A stretch of DNA of 21,552 nt from positions 1-21,552 of the forward strand of contig DATCVR010000340.1 of NCBI GenBank assembly GCA_036566745.1. The letters are read 5' to 3'. The translations under genes and the position numbers were made by a program. The DNA is from DATCVR01 sp036566745 (GTDB lineage: Bacteria; Actinomycetota; Actinomycetes; Jiangellales; Jiangellaceae). The notes below the pieces were generated by a model, which saw only the letters and a program-made list of their open reading frames with translations, was not told the DNA's origin and did not search any database. Below are positions 12,542-20,551 of the stretch, one piece after another; the stretch's first letter is position 1, and each line of letters starts with the position of its first letter.

Positions 12542-15241
12542 TCACGGCCGGACGAAACTGACCACCATGTCCTCGTTCGCCTGGTCCCTGCAGGTGTAGC
12601 GCGGCGGGTCGCCGTCGCGAGTGCACACGAATCCCAGTGCTTCCAGCGGCTCTCCGTGCTGGAGCGCAGTGATCTCGGCGAGCAACTCCTCGACCTTGGC
12701 GCACTCGACCCCGGTGGCGGCGATGTCGGTGTAGTCGGCGCGTTGCGGCTCTTCGATGGTGACGTCGGGGCAGGTGATCGTGTCGGCTGCCTGATCGAGC
12801 GGAACCTCGACGGTGGTCGGGGTCCCCCAGACGCGGGAGTCCACCGCGCCGAGCTCGCCCTCTTCGGGAGCGTCGGGATCGGGCGGGTCGATGGTGCCCT
12901 TGCCGTCACGGACGGTGAGCCACCCGGTGTCCGCTCCGCCCGCGCGGCCTTCGAGGGGGCGGCCGCTCTGGACGTACGGGTCGACCTGGGTCCAGGTGTC
13001 GTCCTCCAGCAGCCACAGCCCGGCCTGTGCGATCTCGCGGCACGGCTCACCCTCGACCCACTCGGTGCCGGCCATGATCGCGTAGAGCTCGTCACCGTCG
13101 AAGAACAGTTCCTTGATGATGGTGTCGGCGGGCTGGTCGGGGTGCGCGATCTCGCTGAGGTCGCCACCGTCGAGGATGTAGGCGCCGTTGTCGTTGAGGC
13201 ATTCGGCGTATCCCGTGACTGCGGCGATCCGGTCGCCGGAGGCGGACACGGCGAGACCGGCCTGCATGCCGCCGGCGACATCGTGCGACGGGCCGACCTC
13301 ACCGGACTCCGGGTCGATCAGCCACAACCGCTCGGAGGCGTGGGCGCCGCCGGTCTCGTGCACGACCAGCCGCCCGCCGACCTGGCCGACGAGCGTCAGT
13401 GACCCGACGACGTCGGCGGGGTACTCCGGCTGGGTGACCTCGACCTCTTCCAGCGTGCGAGCGTCGTAGGCGCTCAGCGTGCCGTCGTAGTGCAGGCGGT
13501 AGACGAGCTCGCCGCTGGACTCCTCGGGATCGGGGTGCGCGGGCGGGACGTCGGGGGCGAGGGCGAGTGATAGGCCGCACTCTTCGCAGAGCTCCTCGAT
13601 GGGGGTCTCGACCACGTCGGACTCCGGGCCCTCCCACGAGAACAGCTCGGTGTCGGTGGCGCCCACGAGGACCGAGCGGTCGCCCGACCAGTCGACCCAG
13701 CGCAGCTCGTCGGCGGACACCTCGAACACCGGACGGGACGTGCGCCCGTCGAAGGCGAACAGCACACCGTCCTGGACGTAGGCGGCGTGTGTCGTCTCGG
13801 CCGGGTCGGCAGGCGGGTCGGTGGGATCGCCGTCGGGGCCACCGTTGCGGAGAACGTCCAGAGTGCCAGGGATATCGAGCAGCCCACGCCCGGCGCCGAC
13901 GTCGTCGCGGTCGCTCTCTCGGAGCCGGTCGAGGTCGGCGGCCGCGAACATGGCGTTGGTGAGTTCCGATACGGAGGCGTCGGGGAACTCGGCGGCGGCG
14001 ATCGCGACAGCGGCAGCGACGTGCGGCGCGGCCTGTGAGGTTCCTTGCAGGCGCTCGTAGCCGCCGCCGGGGTAGTCGGAGAGCACGTAGCCCTCGTCGT
14101 CGCCGTCGAACGGAGAGTCGGCCTCGTCGCCTCCGGGGGCCACGAGGTCGACGTCGACGTTGCGGCTGGAGTAGGGCGCGAGCTCGCCGTCGTCGTCGAC
14201 CGCGCCGACACCGACGACGCCGTCGAACACCGCGGGGACTTGGCGCTGGCTGCGTTCCGCGCACCTGTCGGTCGGCTTGTCTACGTGACCGCAATTGCCG
14301 GCGCTGTTGACCAGCACCACGCCGTTGTTGCGGGCGAACTCGACGGCCGCGGCAGCGGTGGCCAGCGCGGCGTCGTCATAGCGCTCCACGGCCGAACCGA
14401 ACGACATGTTCGCGACGTCGACCCCGTGGTTGACCGCCCAGACCAGCCCGACCGACCACGAAGGGCCACCCTCGTTGATGCCAAGCAGCCGGACCGGCAC
14501 GTCGACGATGCCGACGCCCGGCGCGACCCCGAGGACATCCCCACCGCCGCGCCGGGCGCCGACGATTCCGGCTACGTGGGTGCCGTGGCCGTCGTGGTCG
14601 AGGCCCTGCTCACTATCGAAGTGCCGACGGGTGACGACAGCGTCGTGCAGGTCCGGATGCTCGGAGTCGACACCGGAGTCGATCACCGCCACGAGCGCAC
14701 CCTCGCCGTCGGGCCAGGGGAGTTCGGTGGAGTCTTCGGGAACGCCGAGCTCGTCGAGATTCCACTGGTCGCCGCGCCGGTCGTCGTCCTCGTCCGGGAC
14801 GGGCTCGGGCAGCACCGCGGCAGCGATGACGTCGGGGTCGTCGGCCAGCTCGGCCTGGCGTGCCGCGACGTCGTCGGCCGGGAGGTATTCGGTGGCGGTG
14901 GTCAGGCAGGATCCGTCGATCCGCACGATGTCGAGGGCGACGAGCGACTCGTCGTCGGGCGCCGGCTCCGGTTCTTGGTTGCAGTCGGGGCTGGGCTCGG
15001 CGTCATGGAGGAGTTCGAGCTTCTGCGCGTCGAGAAGGGTGGCCGGGTCGATGCCGGCGCCCCCCTCGGCGGAGGCGTCGTCACGGTCGCGGTCGACCAC
15101 GACGTACGCCGTCACCGCGCCGGCCACGACCACGACGGCCGCCGCGATCGCGATCAGCCACCGGCGACGGGATCGCGGCGCACTCGCAGGCGGGCCGGGC
15201 GGAGGTGGTGGCGGCGGGCGGTCGCCGGAGGCGTCGGTCAC
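12542..15241 (-). CDS. Membrane-anchored subtilisin-like (S8) serine protease with large extracellular C-terminal part
   Basis: 899 residues from a GTG. Order: Pro-rich cytoplasmic leader 1-21, basic RSRRR, one membrane helix 27-48, an inhibitor-I9-like propeptide region about 95-145, and protease domain about 178-465. The catalytic triad is intact: D187 in VAVIDSGVD, H218 in HDGHGTHVAG, S401 in GTSQAAPHV, with oxyanion N315 in NSAGN. A Pro/Asp linker (466-482) leads to a beta-rich part (about 483-800) with repeated short strands like VLFAFDGRTSRPVFEV and LVYRLHYDGTLSAYDARTLEEV, which suggests a beta-propeller. Residues 824-899 hold four cysteines (C824, C847, C873, C884). The type II topology places everything after residue 48 outside. 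Substrates unknown. Transcribed alone; the efflux gene upstream ends at a hairpin. Confidence 0.92.
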   Translation of the reverse strand: MTDASGDRPPPPPPPGPPASAPRSRRRWLIAIAAAVVVVAGAVTAYVVVDRDRDDASAEGGAGIDPATLLDAQKLELLHDAEPSPDCNQEPEPAPDDESLVALDIVRIDGSCLTTATEYLPADDVAARQAELADDPDVIAAAVLPEPVPDEDDDRRGDQWNLDELGVPEDSTELPWPDGEGALVAVIDSGVDSEHPDLHDAVVTRRHFDSEQGLDHDGHGTHVAGIVGARRGGGDVLGVAPGVGIVDVPVRLLGINEGGPSWSVGLVWAVNHGVDVANMSFGSAVERYDDAALATAAAAVEFARNNGVVLVNSAGNCGHVDKPTDRCAERSQRQVPAVFDGVVGVGAVDDDGELAPYSSRNVDVDLVAPGGDEADSPFDGDDEGYVLSDYPGGGYERLQGTSQAAPHVAAAVAIAAAEFPDASVSELTNAMFAAADLDRLRESDRDDVGAGRGLLDIPGTLDVLRNGGPDGDPTDPPADPAETTHAAYVQDGVLFAFDGRTSRPVFEVSADELRWVDWSGDRSVLVGATDTELFSWEGPESDVVETPIEELCEECGLSLALAPDVPPAHPDPEESSGELVYRLHYDGTLSAYDARTLEEVEVTQPEYPADVVGSLTLVGQVGGRLVVHETGGAHASERLWLIDPESGEVGPSHDVAGGMQAGLAVSASGDRIAAVTGYAECLNDNGAYILDGGDLSEIAHPDQPADTIIKELFFDGDELYAIMAGTEWVEGEPCREIAQAGLWLLEDDTWTQVDPYVQSGRPLEGRAGGADTGWLTVRDGKGTIDPPDPDAPEEGELGAVDSRVWGTPTTVEVPLDQAADTITCPDVTIEEPQRADYTDIAATGVECAKVEELLAEITALQHGEPLEALGFVCTRDGDPPRYTCRDQANEDMVVSFVRP

Positions 15242-15249
15242 GGTCGCCG

Positions 15250-15255
15250 ACGATA
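15250..15255 (-). promoter_or_regulatory. Possible -10 box for leaderless protease transcript
   Basis: TATCGT on the minus strand ends 8 nt before the GTG start, with no Shine-Dalgarno sequence between. The context matches that of the thioesterase gene. Confidence 0.35.
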
Positions 15256-15272
15256 TCGCGGACCGGTGACGA

Positions 15273-15313
15273 CACAGGGGGCCACAACCCAGCTCGGGTT
15301 GCGGCCTCCTGTG
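15273..15313 (-). terminator. Long hairpin after the efflux gene
   Basis: An imperfect stem of about 18 bp (one A-C mismatch, one G-U pair) with a 5-nt loop lies 18 nt past the stop of the MFS gene and before the protease gene on the same strand. Its arms contain CACAGG/CCTGTG and CAACCC/GGGTTG. No T tract follows. Probably the terminator of the TetR-MFS operon. Confidence 0.7.
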
Positions 15314-15331
15314 GTGCCCGTCGCGTGGTGG

Positions 15332-16900
15332 TCAGCCGACGTGCACCGGATTCGTGTCGTCGGTGGCCAGGTCCTTGTGCTTGACCGAGAGGCCGAACAG
15401 CACGACCGCGGCGGCCCCCAGGATGATCGCCCCGGACACCAGGAACGCCCTGGTGAAGCCGTGGGTGGTGGCGACGGCGGTGAACTGTGCCTCCAGGCCC
15501 TGCAGCTTTTCCGGGCTGGCGCCGGACGTGGCCGCCTTCTGCAGCTCGGGCGTGAGCTCGGCGAAGCGGTTGTTGATCGCCGTGGTCGAGACCGTGCCGA
15601 GCAGGGCCAGGCCGATCGCGCCACCGATCTGCTGGACGGTGTTGAGCACCGCGGAGCCGACCCCGGAGTCCTCCTCGCCGACGCCGCTGACCGCGGTCAG
15701 GGTGAGCGGCACGAAGATCAGGCCCATGCCGAGCGAGAGCACCACGATGTAGGGGAGTAGGTCCGTGAGGTACGACGAGTCGACCTCCAGCTGGCTGAAC
15801 CCGTACATCCCGATACCGGCCAGGCCGGCACCGGCGCCGGCGATCCAGCGTGGGTCGATCCTGGCGATGAGCACCGACGCGGTCTGGGCCGCGACGACGA
15901 TGCCGACACTGAACGGCAGGAACGCGAAGCCGGTCTGGAGCGCGCTGTAGCCGAGAATCGCCTGGATGTAGATGCCCAGGAAGTAGAACATCGAGAACAT
16001 CGAGGCACCCACCGCCAGCATCACGAGGAAGCTGATGCCGCGGGTGCGGTCGGCCAGGATCCGGAACGGCATCAGAGCGTGCCGCGAGCGGGCCTCGATG
16101 ACCAGGAACGCCGCGATCAGCGCGACACCCGCTCCGATGAAGGCGAGCGTGACCGGGTCGTCCCAGCCGGCCGTGGGCTCTGCGGCGTGGGTCAGGCCGT
16201 AGACCAGCGAGGTGAGGCCGAGCGTGCCGGTGATCGCGCCGGGCAGGTCGAACTTGCCGGTCCGCCGCGGCGACTCGCCCAGGTAACGGACCGCCAGCAC
16301 CGCGACCAGCAGGCCGATCGGGGTGTTGATGAAGAAGGTCCAGCGCCAGGACAGCTCGGTCAGGGCGCCACCGAGGATGAGGCCGATGGCCGCACCGGCA
16401 CCCGACATCGCGGCGTAGACCGCCATGGCGCGGTTGCGTTCCTTGCCGGCCGGGAAGGTGGTCGTGATCAGCGCGAGCGCGTTCGGCGCGGCAGCGGCAG
16501 CCGCTACACCCTGCAGCACTCGGCTGAGCAGCAGGATCTCCTCGCTCTGGGCGACACCGCCGATGAACGAGGCGACGCCGAAGAGCACGACGCCGAACAT
16601 GAAGACCTTGCGCCGGCCGAAGATGTCGCCGATCCGGCCGCCGAGCAGCAGGAGCCCGCCGAAGGCCAGCGCGTAGGCGTTGACCACCCACGGCAGCGTC
16701 GCGTTGGTGAAGCCGAGCTCGTCCTGGATGTGGGGGAGGGCGATGTTGACGATGGTGCCGTCGAGCACGACCATCAGCTGCGCCATGCTGATCAGCGCGA
16801 GGGCGATCCCGAGATGCCGGTGGCCGTGCCCCGACTGGGCGTCGGGTGCCTCGGGTGCCACCTCCTCGGGAGGGTCGGCTTGGATGACGTTCTCAGACAT
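15332..16900 (-). CDS. DHA2 family (EmrB/QacA-type) MFS drug efflux transporter
   Basis: 522 residues with about 14 hydrophobic segments between 30 and 500, the DHA2 topology. Signatures: motif D1 LDGTIVNIALP with D47, motif A GGRIGDIFGRRK at 87-98, RVLQGVAAA (motif B, R127), antiporter motif C around 166-179 (SGAGAAIGLILGG), and SWRWTFFINTPIG at 184-197. It should export drugs or lipophilic cations in exchange for protons. The substrate cannot be named. The soluble N-terminal 28 residues are acidic. The start is 87 nt downstream of the TetR stop on the same strand, so the pair most likely forms an operon under TetR control. Confidence 0.93.
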   Translation of the reverse strand: MSENVIQADPPEEVAPEAPDAQSGHGHRHLGIALALISMAQLMVVLDGTIVNIALPHIQDELGFTNATLPWVVNAYALAFGGLLLLGGRIGDIFGRRKVFMFGVVLFGVASFIGGVAQSEEILLLSRVLQGVAAAAAAPNALALITTTFPAGKERNRAMAVYAAMSGAGAAIGLILGGALTELSWRWTFFINTPIGLLVAVLAVRYLGESPRRTGKFDLPGAITGTLGLTSLVYGLTHAAEPTAGWDDPVTLAFIGAGVALIAAFLVIEARSRHALMPFRILADRTRGISFLVMLAVGASMFSMFYFLGIYIQAILGYSALQTGFAFLPFSVGIVVAAQTASVLIARIDPRWIAGAGAGLAGIGMYGFSQLEVDSSYLTDLLPYIVVLSLGMGLIFVPLTLTAVSGVGEEDSGVGSAVLNTVQQIGGAIGLALLGTVSTTAINNRFAELTPELQKAATSGASPEKLQGLEAQFTAVATTHGFTRAFLVSGAIILGAAAVVLFGLSVKHKDLATDDTNPVHVG

Positions 16901-16987
16901 GCTGGGTTGATCCCCTCTGGGTGACCTGCGTGGGTGGTGACCGGCGGGTGACGCGCCGGTGAGGTGAGTTCGGTGGTTCGGGGTGGG

Positions 16988-17608
16988 TCAGCTGCGCTGC
17001 GACCCGTGAGTCGCGGGCATGATCAGGTTGTCGATGACCCGGACGACGAAGTCGTTGTCGGGCGGGATGCCGAGGACGAACGCCCGATGGATCATCACCG
17101 CCGGCAGCGTCTGGGAGAGCAGCTCGACATCCGTGTCTCCCGTGATCTCGCCGCGCTCGACGGCTCGTGCGTAGACCTCCTCGACCACCTCGAGCCGCGG
17201 AGCGAGGAAGCTGCGCTGGAACACGTCGTAGAGGTCGGTGTCGCGGTGCAACGCCGTCAAGAGCCCTGCCATCACCGACATCGGCAGCTCGTCGGTGAAG
17301 CCGCCGTCGCCGCACGACATCTCGATCAGGTCGCCGCGCAGGCTGCCGGTGTCGATGTCGGCCGGGATCGGACAGCCGCCCTTGGCCCGGCTGATAGCCT
17401 CGACGACCAGCTGGGCCTTGGTCGGCCAGTGGCGGTAGAGCGTGGCCTTGCTCGCCTTCGCGGCGGCTGCGACCGCGTCCATGGTCAGGCGGTCGTACCC
17501 GAGCTCGGCGAGGACCTCGACGGTGGCGTCGAGGATCTGGCTCACCCGGTCGCCCTCGACGCGGGGCCGGTGGCGAGGGCCTGCGGCGTGCTCGGCGATG
17601 TCGGTCAT
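16988..17608 (-). CDS. TetR family transcriptional repressor
   Basis: 206 residues from the ATG at 17608, preceded by GGAGAG; the open frame runs further upstream but across the promoter and operator. The N-terminal domain (about 20-67) has the TetR helix-turn-helix: ILDATVEVLAELGYDRLTMDAVAAAAKASKATLYRHWPTKAQLV. The C-terminal ligand-binding domain (about 85-200) is variable but resembles the TetR_C_11-like group with a long AGLLTALHRDTDLYDVFQRSFLAPR helix. It likely represses itself and the downstream efflux gene and releases DNA on binding an exported compound. A 15-bp palindrome sits in the promoter 55 nt upstream of the start. Confidence 0.92.
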   Translation of the reverse strand: MTDIAEHAAGPRHRPRVEGDRVSQILDATVEVLAELGYDRLTMDAVAAAAKASKATLYRHWPTKAQLVVEAISRAKGGCPIPADIDTGSLRGDLIEMSCGDGGFTDELPMSVMAGLLTALHRDTDLYDVFQRSFLAPRLEVVEEVYARAVERGEITGDTDVELLSQTLPAVMIHRAFVLGIPPDNDFVVRVIDNLIMPATHGSQRS

Positions 17609-17657
17609 GGCTCTCCGTGGTGCCCGAGGGGGTGACGGCGCTGTCGCCCGGCAGTGG

Positions 17658-17687
17658 ATGGTACGAAACCGTTTCGTTTCAAGTCGA
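17658..17687 (-). promoter_or_regulatory. tetR-efflux promoter with embedded operator
   Basis: On the minus strand TCGACT (17682-17687) and TACCAT (17658-17663) are separated by 18 nt. The 7+1+7 palindrome ACGAAAC-C-GTTTCGT (17663-17677) occupies the spacer and touches the -10 box, a classical repressor position. The palindrome is exact. That TetR binds it is inference from position. Confidence 0.7.
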
Positions 17688-17772
17688 CCGTACGCGGCGA
17701 GGCTCGGCGAGGCAATCGCAGGGCGGTGTGACGTGGCCGACATCGGGTGCGAAGAGTGTCGGCGCGGGCTAC

Positions 17773-17778
17773 TAGGGT
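17773..17778 (+). promoter_or_regulatory. Possible -10 box for leaderless polA transcript
   Basis: TAGGGT ends 6 nt before the GTG of polA. The same bases could instead act as a weak ribosome site (AGGGTGG), so the two readings compete. Confidence 0.3.
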
Positions 17779-17784
17779 GGCGCC

Positions 17785-20472
17785 GTGGCCGAAACCTCTA
17801 GCGCTCCCCGCCTGTTGCTACTCGACGGACACTCCCTCGCGTATCGGGCGTTCTACGCGCTGAAGGACGCCAATCTCGTCACCACCACGGGCCAGCACAC
17901 CGAGGGCGTCTACGGCTTCACCTCGATGCTCATCAACGTCCTGCGCGACGAACAGCCCACCCACGTCGCGGTGGCCTTCGACGTCTCGCGCCAGACGTTC
18001 CGCAGCGAGCGCTTCCCCGAGTACAAGGCCAACCGCTCGTCCTCGCCCGACGAGTTCCGCGGCCAGATCGACCTCGTCAAAGAGGTGCTGGCGGCGCTGC
18101 ACATCATCTCGGTCGAGAAGGACGGCTTCGAGGCCGACGACGTCATCGCCACGCTGGCCACCCAGGCCGAGGAGCAGGGCCTCGACGTCCTCATCTGCAC
18201 GGGCGACCGCGACGCGTACCAGCTGGTCAGCGACCACGTCACGGTCCTGTACCCGCGCCGGGGCGTCTCCGACCTCTGGCGCATGACGCCCGAGGCCATC
18301 CAGGAGAAGTACGGCCTGTCGCCCGCGCAGTACCCCGACTTCGCGGCGCTGCGCGGCGACCCCTCGGACAACCTCCCCAACATCCCCAGCGTCGGCGAGA
18401 AGACCGCGGCGAAGTGGGTGGTCCAGTTCGGCTCGCTCGACCAGCTCGTGGCCCGAGCCGACGAGGTCAAGGGCAAGGCCGGCGAGGCGCTCCGGGCCCA
18501 CCTCGGCCAGGTGATGTCCAACCGCCAGCTCACCGAGCTGGTCCGCGACGTCCCGCTCGACTCCCGCATCGACGACCTCGCACGCCAGTCCTGGGACCGC
18601 GAGGCGGTCCACCAGCTTTTCGACACCCTCCAGTTCCGGGTGCTGCGCGACCGCCTGTACGAGTACCTCGGCACCACCGAGCCCGAGGCTGACGAAGGTT
18701 TCGAGATCGAGGTCGCCCAGCTCGGCCCGGGTCAGGTGGCCGCCTGGCTGGCCGAGCACGCCACGTCCGGGCGCACGGGCGTGTCCGTCCGCGGCACGTG
18801 GGGCAGCGGCACGGGCACCATCACCGAGATCGCGCTGGCCACCTCGGGTGGCACCGGCGCGTGGTTCGAGCCGTCGGCGCTCACCCCCGGGGACGACTCC
18901 GCGGTGGCCGCCTGGATGGCCGACGCCGCCCATCCCAAGGTCCTTCACGACGCCAAGGGCCCGCTCCACGCGCTCACGGCGCGGGGCTGGCCCCTGGCCG
19001 GGCTGGCCGCCGACACCGCGCTGGCCGCGTTCCTCGCGCTGCCCGGGCAGCGCTCCTACGACCTCGCCGATCTCGTGCTGCGGTTCCTGGGCCGCGAGCT
19101 GCGCGCCGAAGACTCCGGCGATCAGCTCCAGCTCTCCCTCGACGGCGGCGACGAAGCCCAGCTCGGCCACGACGAGACGGTCCGCGCCAGGGCCGTGCTC
19201 GACCTCTCGGTCGCCCTCGACGCCGAGCTCGCCAAGCGCGGCGGGCGGCGCCTGCTCGACGAGGTCGAGCTGCCGCTGATCGGGGTGCTCGCCGTGATGG
19301 AGCAGGCCGGGATCGCCATCGACGTCGACCACCTCGAGTCGCTCGAGTCCTCCTTCGCCGACGCCGTGAAGCAGGCGGCCGAGGACGCCTACGCCGCCAT
19401 CGGCCGCACCGACGTCAACCTCGGCTCGCCCAAGCAGCTGCAAGAGGTGCTCTTCGACCAGCTGGGCATGCCCAAGACCAAGCGCACCAAGACCGGCTAC
19501 ACCACCGACGCCGACGCCCTGGCGGAGCTCTTCGCCAAGACCGAGCACCCGTTCCTCGAGGCCCTGCTGCGCCACCGCGACGTCTCGCGCCTGCGGGTCA
19601 CGGTCGAGGGCCTGCTCAAGTCGGTGAGCGACGACGTCCGCATCCACACCACGTTCAACCAGACCATCGCCGCCACGGGCCGGTTGTCCTCCACCGACCC
19701 CAACCTCCAGAACATCCCGATCCGCACCGACGAGGGGCGGCGCATCCGCGAGGCGTTCGTCGTCGGGCCGGCCTACGAATGCCTGCTCACGGCCGACTAC
19801 AGCCAGATCGAGATGCGCATCATGGCCCACCTCTCCGACGACGACGGCCTGGTCGAGGCGTTCGCCTCGGGCATGGACTTCCACTCGGTCACCGCGTCGC
19901 GGGTGTTCGGGGTGCCGGCCGACGAGGTCACCCCGGCCATGCGCGCCAAGATCAAGGCGATGAACTACGGGCTCGCCTACGGCCTGTCGTCCTTCGGGCT
20001 CTCGCGTCAGCTCAGCATCGAGGTCGGCGAGGCCCAGACCCTGATGAACGAGTACTTCGAGCGCTTCGGGGGAGTCCGCGACTATCTCCGCGAGATCGTC
20101 GACCGCGCCCGGATGGACGGCTGGACCGAGACGATCATGGGCCGGCGGCGCTACCTGCCCGACCTCACCAGCGACAACCGCCAGCGCCGCGAGATGGCCG
20201 AGCGGATGGCGCTGAACGCCCCCATCCAGGGCTCCGCCGCCGACATCATCAAGGTGGCGATGCTCGGGGTCGATCGCGCTCTGCGCGAGAACGAGCTGCA
20301 GTCGCGGATGCTCCTCCAGGTCCACGACGAGCTCGTCCTCGAGGTGGCCTCGGGCGAGCGCGACGCAGTCGAGAAGCTGGTCAGGCACGAGATGGGCGCT
20401 GCCTACCCGTTGCGGGTTCCGCTCGACGTGTCGGTGGGCGTCGGCCGCACCTGGCAGGACGCCGCCCACTAG
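17785..20472 (+). CDS. polA: DNA polymerase I
   Basis: 895 residues. Residues 8-290 are the 5'-3' exonuclease: LLLDGHSLAYRAFYAL with D14, YKANR, FEADDVIATLA, ICTGDRDAYQLV, and GDPSDNLPNIPSVGEKTAAKW. Residues about 305-490 occupy the place of the 3'-5' exonuclease but lack the D-x-E motif and other metal ligands, so proofreading should be absent, as in mycobacterial PolA. Residues about 510-895 are the polymerase: motif A LTADYSQIEMR (D671), motif B RAKIKAMNYGLAYG, and motif C QVHDELVLE (D848). The enzyme fills gaps and removes primers in replication and repair. The residue equivalent to E. coli F762 is Tyr (Y728). The GTG start is supported by the domain beginning at residue 8. Divergent from tetR. 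Confidence 0.97.
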   Translation: MAETSSAPRLLLLDGHSLAYRAFYALKDANLVTTTGQHTEGVYGFTSMLINVLRDEQPTHVAVAFDVSRQTFRSERFPEYKANRSSSPDEFRGQIDLVKEVLAALHIISVEKDGFEADDVIATLATQAEEQGLDVLICTGDRDAYQLVSDHVTVLYPRRGVSDLWRMTPEAIQEKYGLSPAQYPDFAALRGDPSDNLPNIPSVGEKTAAKWVVQFGSLDQLVARADEVKGKAGEALRAHLGQVMSNRQLTELVRDVPLDSRIDDLARQSWDREAVHQLFDTLQFRVLRDRLYEYLGTTEPEADEGFEIEVAQLGPGQVAAWLAEHATSGRTGVSVRGTWGSGTGTITEIALATSGGTGAWFEPSALTPGDDSAVAAWMADAAHPKVLHDAKGPLHALTARGWPLAGLAADTALAAFLALPGQRSYDLADLVLRFLGRELRAEDSGDQLQLSLDGGDEAQLGHDETVRARAVLDLSVALDAELAKRGGRRLLDEVELPLIGVLAVMEQAGIAIDVDHLESLESSFADAVKQAAEDAYAAIGRTDVNLGSPKQLQEVLFDQLGMPKTKRTKTGYTTDADALAELFAKTEHPFLEALLRHRDVSRLRVTVEGLLKSVSDDVRIHTTFNQTIAATGRLSSTDPNLQNIPIRTDEGRRIREAFVVGPAYECLLTADYSQIEMRIMAHLSDDDGLVEAFASGMDFHSVTASRVFGVPADEVTPAMRAKIKAMNYGLAYGLSSFGLSRQLSIEVGEAQTLMNEYFERFGGVRDYLREIVDRARMDGWTETIMGRRRYLPDLTSDNRQRREMAERMALNAPIQGSAADIIKVAMLGVDRALRENELQSRMLLQVHDELVLEVASGERDAVEKLVRHEMGAAYPLRVPLDVSVGVGRTWQDAAH

Positions 20473-20551
20473 TCCGTCCCTTGGGGTGGCGCGGGACGCT
20501 CGCCCATGCGAAGGTCGGTGCAAGAAGGACCGGCTGAGGGGAGCGGCCTCC

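Noticed and set aside
14045..15760. Plus-strand open frame opposite the protease
   Set aside because: Spans the hairpin between the protease and efflux genes and has no recognisable domain; shadow of the subtilase.
16940..16960. Hairpin ACCGGCG/CGCCGGT between tetR and the efflux gene as a terminator
   Set aside because: Only 7 bp with a 7-nt loop within a GGTGA-rich stretch and no T tract; could be attenuating but is common by chance at this GC content.
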